Assembly (NCBI RefSeq): GCF_000691505.1
Contig: NZ_JMIP02000014.1
Coordinates: 605,755-669,754 of the forward strand
Origin: Halostagnicola sp. A56
GTDB taxonomy: Archaea; Halobacteriota; Halobacteria; Halobacteriales; Natrialbaceae
Length of the DNA stretch: 64,000 bases
Direction: 5' to 3'
Shown here: positions 35,068 through 45,059 of the stretch, piece by piece
Position numbering within the stretch: the stretch's first letter is position 1
How the letters are laid out: every line of letters starts with the position of its first letter
The notes under the pieces: generated by a model
What the model was told of the DNA's origin: nothing
What the model saw: only the letters and a program-made list of their open reading frames with translations
Databases searched by the model: none
Translations under genes and position numbers: made by a program

Positions 35068-35801
35068 ATGAAGCGTACGGGCGGCTCCGACGAGGCGAAA
35101 CGCCGGGCGGGCGAACGCGCCGCCGCGGCGGTCGAAGACGGGTTCGTCGTGGGGCTCGGCACCGGTTCGACGACGGCCCACGCGATCAGGGCGATCGGCG
35201 AGGCGGTCGAGAACGGACTCGAAGTGCAAGGAATCCCTACCTCCTTTCAGTCCCGCCAGCTCGCGCTCGAGGTCGGGATCCCGCTTACGTCCCTGGATGC
35301 GGTCTCGAGCGTCGACCTGGCGATCGACGGTGCCGATCAGGTGGTCGACACCGGCGACGGCACCGAGCAGGTCCTCGACCGATCCGACGCGGGCGACGGC
35401 GACCTGATCAAAGGCGGCGGCGCGGCCCACACGCGCGAGAAGATCGTCGACGCCGCGGCCGATCGGTTCGTCGTCGTCGCGGATCCCTCGAAACTCGTCG
35501 ACCGCCTCTCGGGACCGGTCCCGCTCGCGGTGGTGCCCGAGGCCCACACGGTCGTCGCCGACGCGGTCCGCGAACTGGGCGGGGAGCCGACCCTCCGGGC
35601 GGCCGAGTGCAAGGACGGCCCCGTCGTCACCGACGCCGCAATCTCATCCTCGATTGCTCGTTCGGCCCGCTCGAGGATCCGGAGCACCTCGCGAGTCGGC
35701 TCGCGTCGATCCCCGGCGTCGTCGAACACGGGCTGTTCGTCGGGCGAACCGACGCGACCTACGTCGGGACCGAGTCGGGCGTCGAGGTGCGCGAGTACTG
35801 A
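35068..35801 (+). pseudogene. rpiA: Ribose-5-phosphate isomerase A with one-base frameshift
   Basis: RpiA interconverts ribose-5-phosphate and ribulose-5-phosphate. The first 190 residues are normal (GLGTGSTTAHAI phosphate loop, DGADQV and KGGGAAHTREKI active-site segments). At 35638 the frame shifts: the remaining part (NLILDCSFGPLEDPEHL to VREY) continues in another frame and fits the family end exactly if one base is added, between a GCC Ala and AAT Asn codon where only two bases are present. The gene is either disrupted or carries a sequencing error. Because RpiA is normally needed, an error is a fair explanation. Confidence 0.85.
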
Positions 35802-35924
35802 GCGACTGGCGGCAGACGGCTATTCCGGTAGGCGACTACGTGACGAAAGCCGATTACTGACGAAAAATCCCTCTGAGAAAAAGCGATTACCTCTGAAAGA
35901 CGACTGCTCAGTCGAGCCTGTAAG

Positions 35925-36770
35925 TTACAGGTCGGCGCCCCGGAACCGGCGGTGTCCGAACCACGTCGCGAACGCGATCCAGCCCAGCAGGACCGCGACG
36001 GCGAACGCCGGGCGCTCGTAGAACGCGGGCTCCTGGGGCGGTCGAATAAAGCCGATCCCGCCGAGGGCCGGGAATACGTCCGCGATCAGATAGGTGTAGG
36101 CTGCCATCGGATTCAACGCGACGACGAAGTCGTACCACGCGGGAAACGTCTCCGGATACGACAGGCCGTTGCTAGCGTACACGACGAGGCGCGGGAACTG
36201 CGCCCAGATGTTGGCGGCGAAGATCACGAAGGTAGCGAACGCGGCGACGGTCGCTCGAGTCGCCGTTCGCGTCGTCGCCGATATCAGTACCGCGACGGCG
36301 GTGAACGTGATCGCGAGGAGGATCAACACGAGCGTGGATCCAACGAGAGCGACTGGATCAATCGAGACACCGCGGAGATAACCGACCGGGATGGCGACGA
36401 CGGTTGCGATCACTAGCGCCCCTGTGATGAGGATACTGCGCCCGATCAGCGTGCCGAGGACGACCGTCTTCCGCGAGAACGGGAGCCCGAGAACGACCGT
36501 CAACGCACCGGACGTCCGCTTTTCGACGAGCGAGGAACAGAAAAACCCGAGCACGAGCAGGGGCGTCAGCAACGCGAGTGGGGTCGCGAGTTTCGCGAAC
36601 AGGTCGATCTCCGCGGGATCGACCGCCGGGTTGCTCCCGGCGCTGTTGGTCACCCAGAACCCGACGAGCGCGTACAGTCCGAGGATCACCTGCGCCTGCC
36701 GCTCGCGAACGGTGTCGCGGACATCTTCGCGAACGTACAGCCCCAGTCGCGAGCCGTCGCCGACCGCCAT
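35925..36770 (-). CDS. ABC-2 type transporter permease
   Basis: A 281-residue membrane protein with about six helices in the ABC-2/NosY-like arrangement: an amphipathic N-terminal segment, then GFFCSSLVEKRTSGALTVVL with the conserved Glu-Lys loop, and further helices. Together with the overlapping ATPase it makes an exporter, perhaps of lipids, drugs or a copper-related factor. The stop of the ATPase overlaps this start by one base. Confidence 0.85.
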   Translation of the reverse strand: MAVGDGSRLGLYVREDVRDTVRERQAQVILGLYALVGFWVTNSAGSNPAVDPAEIDLFAKLATPLALLTPLLVLGFFCSSLVEKRTSGALTVVLGLPFSRKTVVLGTLIGRSILITGALVIATVVAIPVGYLRGVSIDPVALVGSTLVLILLAITFTAVAVLISATTRTATRATVAAFATFVIFAANIWAQFPRLVVYASNGLSYPETFPAWYDFVVALNPMAAYTYLIADVFPALGGIGFIRPPQEPAFYERPAFAVAVLLGWIAFATWFGHRRFRGADL

Positions 36771-37702
36771 CAGGCGACACCCCTCGTGTAGTGCTCGAAG
36801 AGGTCATCGAGCGACGTCTCGCTGGTCGTCACGTTCGTCACGTCGGCCGCCGACTCGTGGAAGGCGGCGATCACGGGCGCCTTCGCGTGGTTTCGACAGG
36901 CGACGACGACCGCCGTTCCGTTCGTTCGAACGTCGGCGACGCCGTCGATCTCGCCCACTCGAGCGGATACGTCCGACGGGACCGTCGACAGTTCGACCGT
37001 GACCGTGGCCGACTGGCCGGTCTCCGCCCGGAGGCTCTCGAGGTTGTCGACGGCGACCAGTTGCCCGGCGTCGAGGATGCCGACGCGGTCACAGACCGAC
37101 TCGACTTGCTCTAAGATGTGACTCGAGAAGAAGACCGTCGCACCGCGCGCGTTCTCCTCGCGGACGATTTTGCGCATGGTTCGTGCCCCGTTGGGATCGA
37201 GCCCCGTCGAGGGTTCGTCCAGAATCAGCAGGTCGGGTTCGCCGGCGAGGGCCATCGCGAGCATGAGTCGCTGGGCCATCCCCTTCGAGTACTCCTCGAC
37301 GGGGTATTCGTCGGGTCCGCGCATGTCGACCCGCTCTATGAGTTCGTCCGGGTCGTCGTCCGCGTCCTTGGCGTCGATGGCGAACTCGACGTGCTCGCGA
37401 CCCGTTCGCTCGCCGATGGGGCCGTAGCCGTCGGGGAGGACGCCGATGCGCTCTCTGGCGGCGACGCTATCGCCGGGGATATCGTTGCCGAACACTCGAA
37501 CCGAGCCCTCTGTCGGTTCGGCATAATCGAGGAGGAGGTCGATCGTCGTCGACTTGCCGGCCCCGTTCGGGCCTAAAAACCCGAATATCTCACCCTCACG
37601 AACGGTGAGATCGAGGTCCTGTACGGCCGTGACCGAGCGGTTTCCGAAGAAACCGTAACTCGTGTACCGCTTGGTCACGCCGCTGAGTTCGATGGCGGCC
37701 AT
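36770..37702 (-). CDS. ABC transporter ATPase (ABC-2 exporter)
   Basis: A 310-residue ATPase. Walker A is LGPNGAGKSTTID, signature YSKGMAQRLMLAMAL (variant of LSGGQ), Walker B LLILDEPSTGLDPNG. The C-terminal 80 residues form the extra domain of this group. The start MAAIELSGVTKRY fits the family; the upstream extension to 37834 is not coding. It is the first gene of the pair and lies divergently from Hef, with an AT-rich promoter segment at 37723-37745 between them. Confidence 0.9.
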   Translation of the reverse strand: MAAIELSGVTKRYTSYGFFGNRSVTAVQDLDLTVREGEIFGFLGPNGAGKSTTIDLLLDYAEPTEGSVRVFGNDIPGDSVAARERIGVLPDGYGPIGERTGREHVEFAIDAKDADDDPDELIERVDMRGPDEYPVEEYSKGMAQRLMLAMALAGEPDLLILDEPSTGLDPNGARTMRKIVREENARGATVFFSSHILEQVESVCDRVGILDAGQLVAVDNLESLRAETGQSATVTVELSTVPSDVSARVGEIDGVADVRTNGTAVVVACRNHAKAPVIAAFHESAADVTNVTTSETSLDDLFEHYTRGVA

Positions 37703-37869
37703 ACTCGAGAGCGAGCGTCCATCTACATAGACTTTATTATCTGTTGTCATATATGCCGAACCGGGTTCTCCCCGAGCCGGTTCGACCCCCGAGACGGACG
37801 TCTCGCGCCGGCGACCACTTTCACCCCGATACACGAATTCTTAACCGGGACCGCCTCGAATCGACGGCA

Positions 37870-40410
37870 ATGGCAGCGACGGACGAGGAAATCCCCTCCA
37901 TCGATCACCCCCTGCTCGAGCCGGACTTCCTCGAGCGCCGACTCTATCAACTGAAACTCGCGGGCACGGCCGCGAACGACCACACGCTGGTCTGTCTCCC
38001 GACCGGGCTGGGCAAGACGACAGTGAGCCTGCTCGTGACCGCCCGCAGGCTCGAGGAGGTCGGCGGCAAGTCGCTCATGCTCGCGCCGACGAAACCCCTC
38101 GTCCAGCAACATGCGGAATTCTACCGAGAGGCTCTCCAGATCCCCGACGACGAGATCGTCGTCTTTACGGGCGACGTAAGTCCGGACGACCGGGCCGCGC
38201 TGTGGGACGAATCGACCGTCATCATGGCGACGCCGCAAGTAATCGAGAACGATCTCGTTGGGAGTCGTATCTCGCTTTCGGACGTGACCCACATCACCTT
38301 CGACGAGTGCCACCGGGCGACCGGCGACTACGCCTACAACTACATCGCAGAGCGGTACCACGCCGACGCGAACCAGCCGCTCGTGACCGGAATGAGCGCC
38401 TCGCCGGGCGGCGACGAGGAGGCTATCCTCGAGGTGTGTGAGAACCTCGGGCTCCACGAGGTCGAAGTGATGACCGAGGAAGATGCGGACGTTTCGGAGT
38501 TCACCCACGACACCGACGTCGAGTGGGAACGAATCGACCTTCCCGAAGCGGTCATCGAGATCCGCGACGCCCTGAACGAGGTGATCACGGAGCGCCTCGA
38601 GAAACTCAAGGAACTCGGCATCGCGAAGTCGACCCAGCCGGACCAGTCCCAGAAGGATCTAAACCGGATGCGCGCCGAGTTACAGGAGCTGATCAACAAC
38701 GACCAGTCGGAGGGGTTCAAAGGCATGTCCGTCCACGCCGAGGTGATGAAACTCCGGCAGGCGGTGACGCTCGTCGAGACCCAGAGCGTCGAGGCGCTAC
38801 GGCGGTACTTCGACCGCCAGCGCAACCAGGCCCGATCCTCGGGCGCATCGAAGGCGAGCCAGCGACTCGTCTCGGACCCGCGGGTCAAAGAGTCGATGCG
38901 AAAGGCCGAGAAGTACGACGAACTCCACCCCAAGTACCGAAAAACGCGGATGCTGCTCGCCGAAACGCTCGGCCTCGAGGGCGGCGAGCGGGTCATCGTG
39001 TTCACCGAGTCCAGAGACACCGCGGAGGCGCTGACGGACTTCCTCAACGACAGCTTCGACGCCAAACGCTTCGTCGGCCAGGGCGACCGCGAGGGCTCCG
39101 ACGGGATGACCCAGACCCAACAGCAGGAGGTGCTAAACGATTTCCGGGCGGGCGAGTTCGAGGTACTCGTCTCGACGTCCGTCGCCGAAGAAGGACTCGA
39201 CGTTCCCGAAGTCGACCTCGTGCTCTTTTACGAACCCGTGCCGACGGCGATTCGATCCATCCAGCGCAAGGGCCGAACCGGACGTCAGTCCGAGGGTCGG
39301 GTCGTCGTCCTGATGGCAGAAGACACGCGCGACGAGGCCTACTTCTGGATTTCGCGCCGTCGCGAGAAGGAGATGGAGAACGAACTGCGCGAACTGAAGG
39401 GAATGGCCGACGACTTAGAGGAGGAACTCGACGACGCCCAGCAGTCCCTCGCCGCGTTCGAGAGCGCTGGCGGGGACGGGGGCGGAGGCGGGAGTAATAG
39501 CAGGAGTGCCACCGCGAGCGAAACCGAAGCGGAAGTGAACGACGGAACGCAGAAATCGCCCGACGGAGCCGCCTCCTCCAGTGGAAGTGAGGGGGTTGCC
39601 GATCGGCCAGGATTGCGCGAATTCCACGGCGGTGACGACGGTGATGACGGCGATAGCGGCGACAGCGGCGATGACGGCGATGGCGGTGACCGAACCGACG
39701 ACTCCGCGGATGCCGAAATCGAACCGCACGAGCCCCACGCTGAGGGCGACGCGATCGAAATCGTCGCCGACCAGCGCGAGATGGACGCGAACATCGCTCG
39801 AGAGCTCTCGAAACGCGATGATGTCGATATCCGCCTCGAGACGCTCGATGTGGGGGATTACGTGCTCTCGGATCGGGTCGTCGTCGAGCGCAAGTCGGTC
39901 GCTGACTTCGTAGACTCGCTGGTCGGGGGCGATCGGTCGGTCTTCGAGCAGGTCGGCGCGATGGCCAGACACTACTCCCGTCCGGTCGTCGTCGTCGAAG
40001 GCGACGGGCTGTACGAACAGCGGGACGTCCACCCGAACGCGGTCAGAGGCGCGCTCTCGAGTCTCGCCGTCGACTTCGGCGCGAGCGTGCTCCGGACCGA
40101 AGACGAAACCGATACGAAAGAACTGCTCGGCGTCATCGCCGGGCGCGAACAGGAGACGTCGGACCGCGAGGTCTCGGTCCACGGCGAGAAACAGAGCAAA
40201 ACGCTTGCCGAACAACAGGAGTACGTCGTCGGCTCCATCGCCGAAATCGGGCCGGTGACCGCCCGCTCGTTGCTCTGTGAGTTCGGCACCGTCGAGGCGG
40301 TGATGATCGCGACCGAAGACGAGTTACAGGCCGCAGACGGCGTCGGCTCGGTCACCGCAGAGCGGATCCGCGAGGTTATCGGGAGCGACTACACCGGCTC
40401 TGGAAAATAA
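37870..40410 (+). CDS. hef: Hef: fork-structure helicase/nuclease (XPF-like)
   Basis: An 846-residue archaeal Hef. The N-terminal SF2 helicase has PTGLGKT at 44-50 and DECH at 145-148, with the QRKGRTGRQ motif VI. A low-complexity acidic linker of about 100 residues (Gly/Asp/Ser-rich, from about 535 to 630) is followed by the XPF nuclease: V-E-R-K with E673, K675 and D679. A C-terminal helix-hairpin-helix pair binds the branched DNA (QYVVGSIAEIGPVTARS, DGVGSVTAERIREV). Hef processes stalled replication forks. The start at MAATDEEIPS is preferred over Met 42 residues upstream. Confidence 0.95.
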   Translation: MAATDEEIPSIDHPLLEPDFLERRLYQLKLAGTAANDHTLVCLPTGLGKTTVSLLVTARRLEEVGGKSLMLAPTKPLVQQHAEFYREALQIPDDEIVVFTGDVSPDDRAALWDESTVIMATPQVIENDLVGSRISLSDVTHITFDECHRATGDYAYNYIAERYHADANQPLVTGMSASPGGDEEAILEVCENLGLHEVEVMTEEDADVSEFTHDTDVEWERIDLPEAVIEIRDALNEVITERLEKLKELGIAKSTQPDQSQKDLNRMRAELQELINNDQSEGFKGMSVHAEVMKLRQAVTLVETQSVEALRRYFDRQRNQARSSGASKASQRLVSDPRVKESMRKAEKYDELHPKYRKTRMLLAETLGLEGGERVIVFTESRDTAEALTDFLNDSFDAKRFVGQGDREGSDGMTQTQQQEVLNDFRAGEFEVLVSTSVAEEGLDVPEVDLVLFYEPVPTAIRSIQRKGRTGRQSEGRVVVLMAEDTRDEAYFWISRRREKEMENELRELKGMADDLEEELDDAQQSLAAFESAGGDGGGGGSNSRSATASETEAEVNDGTQKSPDGAASSSGSEGVADRPGLREFHGGDDGDDGDSGDSGDDGDGGDRTDDSADAEIEPHEPHAEGDAIEIVADQREMDANIARELSKRDDVDIRLETLDVGDYVLSDRVVVERKSVADFVDSLVGGDRSVFEQVGAMARHYSRPVVVVEGDGLYEQRDVHPNAVRGALSSLAVDFGASVLRTEDETDTKELLGVIAGREQETSDREVSVHGEKQSKTLAEQQEYVVGSIAEIGPVTARSLLCEFGTVEAVMIATEDELQAADGVGSVTAERIREVIGSDYTGSGK

Positions 40411-40435
40411 CCGGCACAGAAGATTCCACCTCACC

Positions 40436-41233
40436 TCACCGCAACGCCGACAGCGCCTCGCTCGCCTCGCGGGCGGCCTCGAGACACTCCCTGGCGTATC
40501 GGGGATCGTCCGTTTCGGCGGCCTTCCGGGCGAATCGCTCGAGGGATTCGACCAGCGCGTCCTGGGCAGTCTCGAGGTCGCCTTCGAGTGCGACTGGCGT
40601 CCCGCGGTCGTCGCCGGTGCGTGCTCGGGAGGGCGTTGTGCTCGGCGCGGATCGAGGCGACTCGTCCCGGGTCTCGGACGGCTGGGCGGCCGGTCGGTCG
40701 GGGCTCGAGGGCTTAGACGGCTGCGTGGTCGTTCGGTCTGGGCTCGAGGGCTCGGTCGAACCGTCTCGAGGCTGGGTCGGCGGCGTCTGCTCCGTCGCCG
40801 TCGCGCCCGATCGGTCGGCGGCTGTCTCGGACGCGTCGGCAGTCGTTTCGGACACATCGACTGGCCCGGACGAGTCGACGGCTTCGGATGAGTTCACCGG
40901 CTCAGACGCGTCCGCCGGCGTCGCGGTATCCGTCTCGGACCCTGCGGCCGGGGCTTGGCCGTCGGGAGCGCTCGTCTGTTGTGAATCCTGCGTCGTCGAC
41001 TCGTCGGCCGGAGACGCCTCTACACCCTCGGCGCTGCCGTGACAGGACGGGCAGAACGTCGTGCCGTTCTGCTGGAAGAGCGGATCGCCGCAGGTGTTAC
41101 AGTGGGTGTTGGTCATCCGCGCGCCCTTGAGCAGGAGGTCGCTCATCCGCTGGGTCGCCTCCCGCTCGCGTTTGTCCTGCTCGTACTTCTCCCGAAGCTT
41201 CTCCCGTTCGGCTTCCTTGTCGAAGTCGCTCAT
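40436..41233 (-). CDS. Autoantigen p27-type zinc protein
   Basis: A 265-residue protein of the Sjogren's syndrome/scleroderma autoantigen 1 family. The helical N-terminus (EREKLREKYEQDKREREATQ, MSDLLLKGARMTNTHC) leads to a four-Cys zinc ribbon (CNTCGDPLFQQNGTTFCPSC). A long Ser/Thr/Pro/Asp low-complexity stretch (about 75-205) is followed by a C-terminal helical hairpin. Archaeal members have no settled function; the ribbon suggests RNA or protein binding. Confidence 0.8.
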   Translation of the reverse strand: MSDFDKEAEREKLREKYEQDKREREATQRMSDLLLKGARMTNTHCNTCGDPLFQQNGTTFCPSCHGSAEGVEASPADESTTQDSQQTSAPDGQAPAAGSETDTATPADASEPVNSSEAVDSSGPVDVSETTADASETAADRSGATATEQTPPTQPRDGSTEPSSPDRTTTQPSKPSSPDRPAAQPSETRDESPRSAPSTTPSRARTGDDRGTPVALEGDLETAQDALVESLERFARKAAETDDPRYARECLEAAREASEALSALR

Positions 41234-41315
41234 ACTCGTCTCAACGGGCTGGAACGTCGAAAAAGCTGCGAAGGTGGGGCAGGCGCGTTCGGACTGTCGA
41301 TCTCGCCCGTTTCCA

Positions 41316-41759
41316 TCAGCGAACGGCCGCCTCGAGCGCGGCGACCGCCGCTTCGGGGGTTTCGACGACCTTGATTCCGGGGACCTCGTGGGTGTCGATC
41401 CCGACGATCGGACGGTCGTAGACCTGCGCGAGGCCGATCTCCGAGAGCGTCCCGGCACTGCCGGCCAGCGCGAGGACGGCGTCCCCGTTCATCGGGACGA
41501 GCGCGTTTCGGGCGTGGCCGAGTCCAGTCGCGACGGCCGTGTCGACGTACTCGTTGGCGTCGGCTCGTCGATCGGTCGGCAAGATTCCGATCGTCTCGCC
41601 GCCTTCGGAGTTTGCGCCGCGACAGACCGCTTCCATCGTGCCGCCCAACCCACCGCAGACGACCGTGTGGCCGTTCGCCGCGAGCGCTTTCCCGACTGCA
41701 ACCGCGGTTCGCTCCTGTCCGTTCGTGATCGTTCCACCGCCGACGACGCTCACGCGCAT
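41316..41759 (-). CDS. LOG-like/TIGR00725 family protein
   Basis: A 147-residue Rossmann-like protein with the LOG/lysine-decarboxylase-like pattern: VVGGGTI at the start, GGLGGTMEAVCRGANS with the GGxGT-like turn, and LALAGSAGTLSEIGLAQVYD. Such proteins include cytokinin-type phosphoribohydrolases and molybdenum cofactor carriers. The PGGxGTxxE-type signature is altered here (GSAGTLSE), so a nucleotide-binding rather than a hydrolase function is possible. The start at MRVSVVGGG is the obvious one. Confidence 0.78.
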   Translation of the reverse strand: MRVSVVGGGTITNGQERTAVAVGKALAANGHTVVCGGLGGTMEAVCRGANSEGGETIGILPTDRRADANEYVDTAVATGLGHARNALVPMNGDAVLALAGSAGTLSEIGLAQVYDRPIVGIDTHEVPGIKVVETPEAAVAALEAAVR

Positions 41760-41928
41760 ACTCGAGTTTCGACACCCCGTCCTATGATCGGTTCGGTCAT
41801 CGACGGTGTGTGGAGAACTCGAGCGCACCCTCAGTCGGTCGACGACCATCGATTCGACGACGGGTATCTCGTCCAAACTGACGGGTTTCGACGGATTTAA
41901 CGCGTGGGATGGTGCACCATTACGTGGT

Positions 41929-42843
41929 ATGACGAAAGTTAGCGTGGTCGGCGCGGCCGGGACGGTCGGGGCCGCCGCAGGCTACAACATCGCGCTTCGA
42001 GATATCGTGGACGAACTCGTCTTCGTCGACATTCCGGACAAGGAAGACGACACGATCGGACAGGCCGCCGATACGAACCACGGCGTCGCCTACGACTCCA
42101 ACACGGTCATCCGGCAGGGGGGATACGAGGACACCGCAGGCTCGGACGTGGTCGTCATCACGGCGGGCATCCCGCGCCAGCCCGGACAGACCCGGATCGA
42201 CCTCGCGGGCGACAACGCCCCCATCATGGAGGACATCGGCTCCTCGCTCGCGGAACACAACGACGACTTCGTCACGATCACCACGTCGAACCCGGTCGAC
42301 CTGCTCAACCGGCACCTCTACGAGACCGGCGAGCGCGCACGGGAGCAGGTGATCGGCTTCGGCGGTCGACTCGATTCAGCTCGCTTCCGGTACGTTATTG
42401 CCCAGCGCTACGACGTTCCCGTCCAGAACGTCGAGGCGACGATCCTCGGCGAACACGGCGACGCGCAGGTCCCCGTCTTCTCGAAGGTCCGAGTCAACGG
42501 CCGCGACCTCGAGTTCACGGCCGAGGAGAAGGAGGAACTGCTCTCGGAACTCCAGACCTCGGCGATGAACGTCATCGAGAAGAAAGGCGCGACCCAGTGG
42601 GGGCCGGCCACCGGCGTCGGCCACATGGTCGAGGCCGTCCTCCGCGATACAGGCGAAGTGCTACCCGCGAGCGTAAAACTCGAGGGCGAGTTCGGACACG
42701 AGGGGACCGCGTTCGGCGTCCCGGCCAAACTCGGCGCGAACGGAATCGAAGAGATCGTCGAGTGGGACCTCTCGGAGTTCGAGCGCAACGAACTTGGCGA
42801 GGCCGCGGAGAAACTCTCCGAGCAGTACGAGAAGATCTCGTAG
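41929..42843 (+). CDS. mdh: Malate dehydrogenase (LDH-like)
   Basis: A 304-residue full-length haloarchaeal malate dehydrogenase. The NAD loop is [17 protein letters not shown]83 and R89 are in the substrate-binding mobile loop ([10 protein letters not shown]), R152 is the second substrate Arg, and the catalytic H176 is in [12 protein letters not shown]. The surface is very acidic, as in well-studied halophilic enzymes of this type. It belongs to the tetrameric LDH-like family and works in the citric acid cycle. The start codon lies 48 bp after a TTTAA element. Confidence 0.95.
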   Translation: MTKVSVVGAAGTVGAAAGYNIALRDIVDELVFVDIPDKEDDTIGQAADTNHGVAYDSNTVIRQGGYEDTAGSDVVVITAGIPRQPGQTRIDLAGDNAPIMEDIGSSLAEHNDDFVTITTSNPVDLLNRHLYETGERAREQVIGFGGRLDSARFRYVIAQRYDVPVQNVEATILGEHGDAQVPVFSKVRVNGRDLEFTAEEKEELLSELQTSAMNVIEKKGATQWGPATGVGHMVEAVLRDTGEVLPASVKLEGEFGHEGTAFGVPAKLGANGIEEIVEWDLSEFERNELGEAAEKLSEQYEKIS

Positions 42844-42905
42844 GCGTCTCGTTCCGTCGGAAGGTTTTTCGTCAGTTGTGCGCAGATCGAACGAAACGGC
42901 CTGCG

Positions 42906-44297
42906 TTATCGATTTTCCACTCGCGTCTCGAGCGGGCCGGGATCGAGCGTCACCCCGAGTGACGGCTCGAGGGTCTCCACAAGGCGACTGAACTCGACAC
43001 GGCGGGCGAGCGCTGCGAGTGCGAGTTGGAGTTCGACCATCGCAAAACGCATGCCGAGGCAGTGGCGTGGTCCGCCGCCAAAGGGGAAGTACGCGTACTC
43101 CGGCCGTTCGGTATCTGCGAGCCACCGTTCGGGGCGAAAGGTCTCGGGGTCGGCCCACCAGCGCTCGTCACGATGGATACCGTAAACTGAGAGCTGTAGG
43201 GTCATCCCGGTCGGGATCCGATAGCCGGACAGCACCGTCTCAGCCAGCGGTTCGCGGTAGATGCCCGTGACCGGCGGATAGAGTCGCATCGCTTCCTTGA
43301 GGACAGCTTCGGTGTACTCGAGGTGAGCACGGTCTCCGATCGTGGGATTCCGGTCGTTGCAGACGGCCGCGAGTTCCGACTCGAGTTCGGCACGAACGCT
43401 CGAGTTACCAGCGAGGAGCCAGCAGGCCACTGCGAGCGCCGTCGCCGTTGTCTCGTGACCGGCAAAGAGGAACGTGACGAGTTGATCTCGAATCTCGTCA
43501 GCCGAGAGTCGCGACCCATCCGGGTACTCCGCTCGAGCCAGCACCGAGAGGAGGTCATCACCCGTCGCGTCCGTTTGACGACGTTCTGTGACGAGCTCGG
43601 TGATGAGCGCCTCGAGGTCGGCCATCGCAGTCTCGTACTCGCGCTCGGCGCGGTCCGGAATCCACGACGGCAGGAATGATCCGATAGCGAGCCGCTGCGG
43701 GGATGCGTACTTGTTCACCGCGGCGGCCGCCCGCGTGACGGTCGCAATGCGCTCTCCGTCGAGCGGAAGGTCGAATAGCGTCCGGGCGAGCACGCGGAGC
43801 GTGTACGTCGACAGTGCGTCCCGAAGCGCGATCTCGTCGCCGTCGTCCCAGTCGTCGACGAGTCGATTCGCCTCAGCGACCATTCCGTCGGCAACGGCGT
43901 GGATTCGATTGGGCGTGAACGACGATTGCAAGAGAGTGCGTTGTCGTCGCCAGCGCTGCCCCTCGGTGAACGCAATACCGTCGGGGGCAATGAGTTCGCC
44001 GAAGTCGGTCTCGAAATCACCTTTTTCGAACTCGTCCGATCGCGAGACCAAGATGGCTTCGACGGCGTGTGGATCGTAGACGAGTGCGAACTCGGTTCCG
44101 TATGCCTCGTAGCTGACGATATCACCGTACTGCTTCGCCGACTCGACGAACTCGAGCGGGTCGCGGACAATCGAGAGCGTGCTTCCGAGTATTGGTAGTC
44201 CTCGCGGTCCTGGTGGGAGAGCAGCGTTCGATGGGTTGGTTGCCGAAGATGGCCCGGAATCGTTGGAGTGGAGCGAGTGCGGTTCGGTATCGGACAT
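42906..44297 (-). CDS. Cytochrome P450
   Basis: A 463-residue soluble P450. The heme-binding loop is FPFGGGPRHCLGMRFA with Cys413, the I-helix oxygen motif is AGHETT, and the K-helix ExxR is EAMRLYPP. There is no membrane anchor at the N-terminus, only a Ser/Asn-rich leader. The group resembles CYP102/CYP4-like fatty-acid or terpene hydroxylases, and the substrate is unknown. A regulator gene is divergent (80-bp shared promoter) and a ferredoxin gene lies just beyond it. Confidence 0.93.
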   Translation of the reverse strand: MSDTEPHSLHSNDSGPSSATNPSNAALPPGPRGLPILGSTLSIVRDPLEFVESAKQYGDIVSYEAYGTEFALVYDPHAVEAILVSRSDEFEKGDFETDFGELIAPDGIAFTEGQRWRRQRTLLQSSFTPNRIHAVADGMVAEANRLVDDWDDGDEIALRDALSTYTLRVLARTLFDLPLDGERIATVTRAAAAVNKYASPQRLAIGSFLPSWIPDRAEREYETAMADLEALITELVTERRQTDATGDDLLSVLARAEYPDGSRLSADEIRDQLVTFLFAGHETTATALAVACWLLAGNSSVRAELESELAAVCNDRNPTIGDRAHLEYTEAVLKEAMRLYPPVTGIYREPLAETVLSGYRIPTGMTLQLSVYGIHRDERWWADPETFRPERWLADTERPEYAYFPFGGGPRHCLGMRFAMVELQLALAALARRVEFSRLVETLEPSLGVTLDPGPLETRVENR

Positions 44298-44377
44298 AGT
44301 TGGACACAGGGCAGACGCAATGGTCGGCGTTCGCCCGAACCACTGAACTTCTTTATCAATGCGAATGACCTGAGCGT

Positions 44378-45034
44378 ATGCAATCGATGGACCTGACGCT
44401 TCGCCTTCCGGAATGGATGCAGCTTTCGGTCCCCAGACCCGATTCCGAACTCGATTTTCACCGCGAGGAACTGCTCTCCTGGCACGTCGATTCCGACAGC
44501 GAGCGGGTGCGATTCCTCTCGTTGATCGTCGGTGATCCCGACAAAATCAAAGCAGCGGCGACCGACTTAGCCGTCGTCCGTCAATTCGAACTTATGCCGA
44601 TCGACGATGATACGTTCTACGCTTACACCGTGATGGACATTCGGGCCGCAGACGAAACGCTGCTGGGCGCGTTCGACGAATCGGGTCTCGTTATCGTCCC
44701 GCCACTGGTCTATACCGGGCGAGAGCGAATGCACGTCACCGTACTCGGTGAACCCGACGCACTGTCGGGACTGCTTGCTCGGTTCCCCGATGATATCGGT
44801 ATCGACGTACAGCGAGTCAGTGATCATCAGCGCAGAGCCGAGACGCTCGCGGGGCGATTGACGATGCGGCAGTTCGAAGCGATGGAGATGGCTCGAGAAC
44901 TGGGCTACTACGACGTCCCTCGCAGCGGGTCGTTAGCCGAGGTCGCGACAGCGCTCGAATGCTCGGAAAGTGCGGCTTCGACGCTTCTTCGGACGGTCGA
45001 ATCGAAATTAGTGGACGCGGCCTTACGACGGTAG
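44378..45034 (+). CDS. Bat-type HTH transcription regulator
   Basis: A 218-residue protein. The C-terminal HTH-10 domain (about 160-215) includes LTMRQFEAMEMARELGYYDVPRSGSLAEVA, ending in ALECSESAASTLLRTVESKLV, as in the bacterio-opsin activator family. The N-terminal 150 residues form an unknown sensing domain with no GAF or PAS motif I can place. The gene is divergent from the P450 (80 bp apart) and convergent with the ferredoxin, so it probably controls this module (inference). Confidence 0.85.
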   Translation: MQSMDLTLRLPEWMQLSVPRPDSELDFHREELLSWHVDSDSERVRFLSLIVGDPDKIKAAATDLAVVRQFELMPIDDDTFYAYTVMDIRAADETLLGAFDESGLVIVPPLVYTGRERMHVTVLGEPDALSGLLARFPDDIGIDVQRVSDHQRRAETLAGRLTMRQFEAMEMARELGYYDVPRSGSLAEVATALECSESAASTLLRTVESKLVDAALRR

Positions 45035-45059
45035 TGACTCGAAGAAACGTACCGATCGA

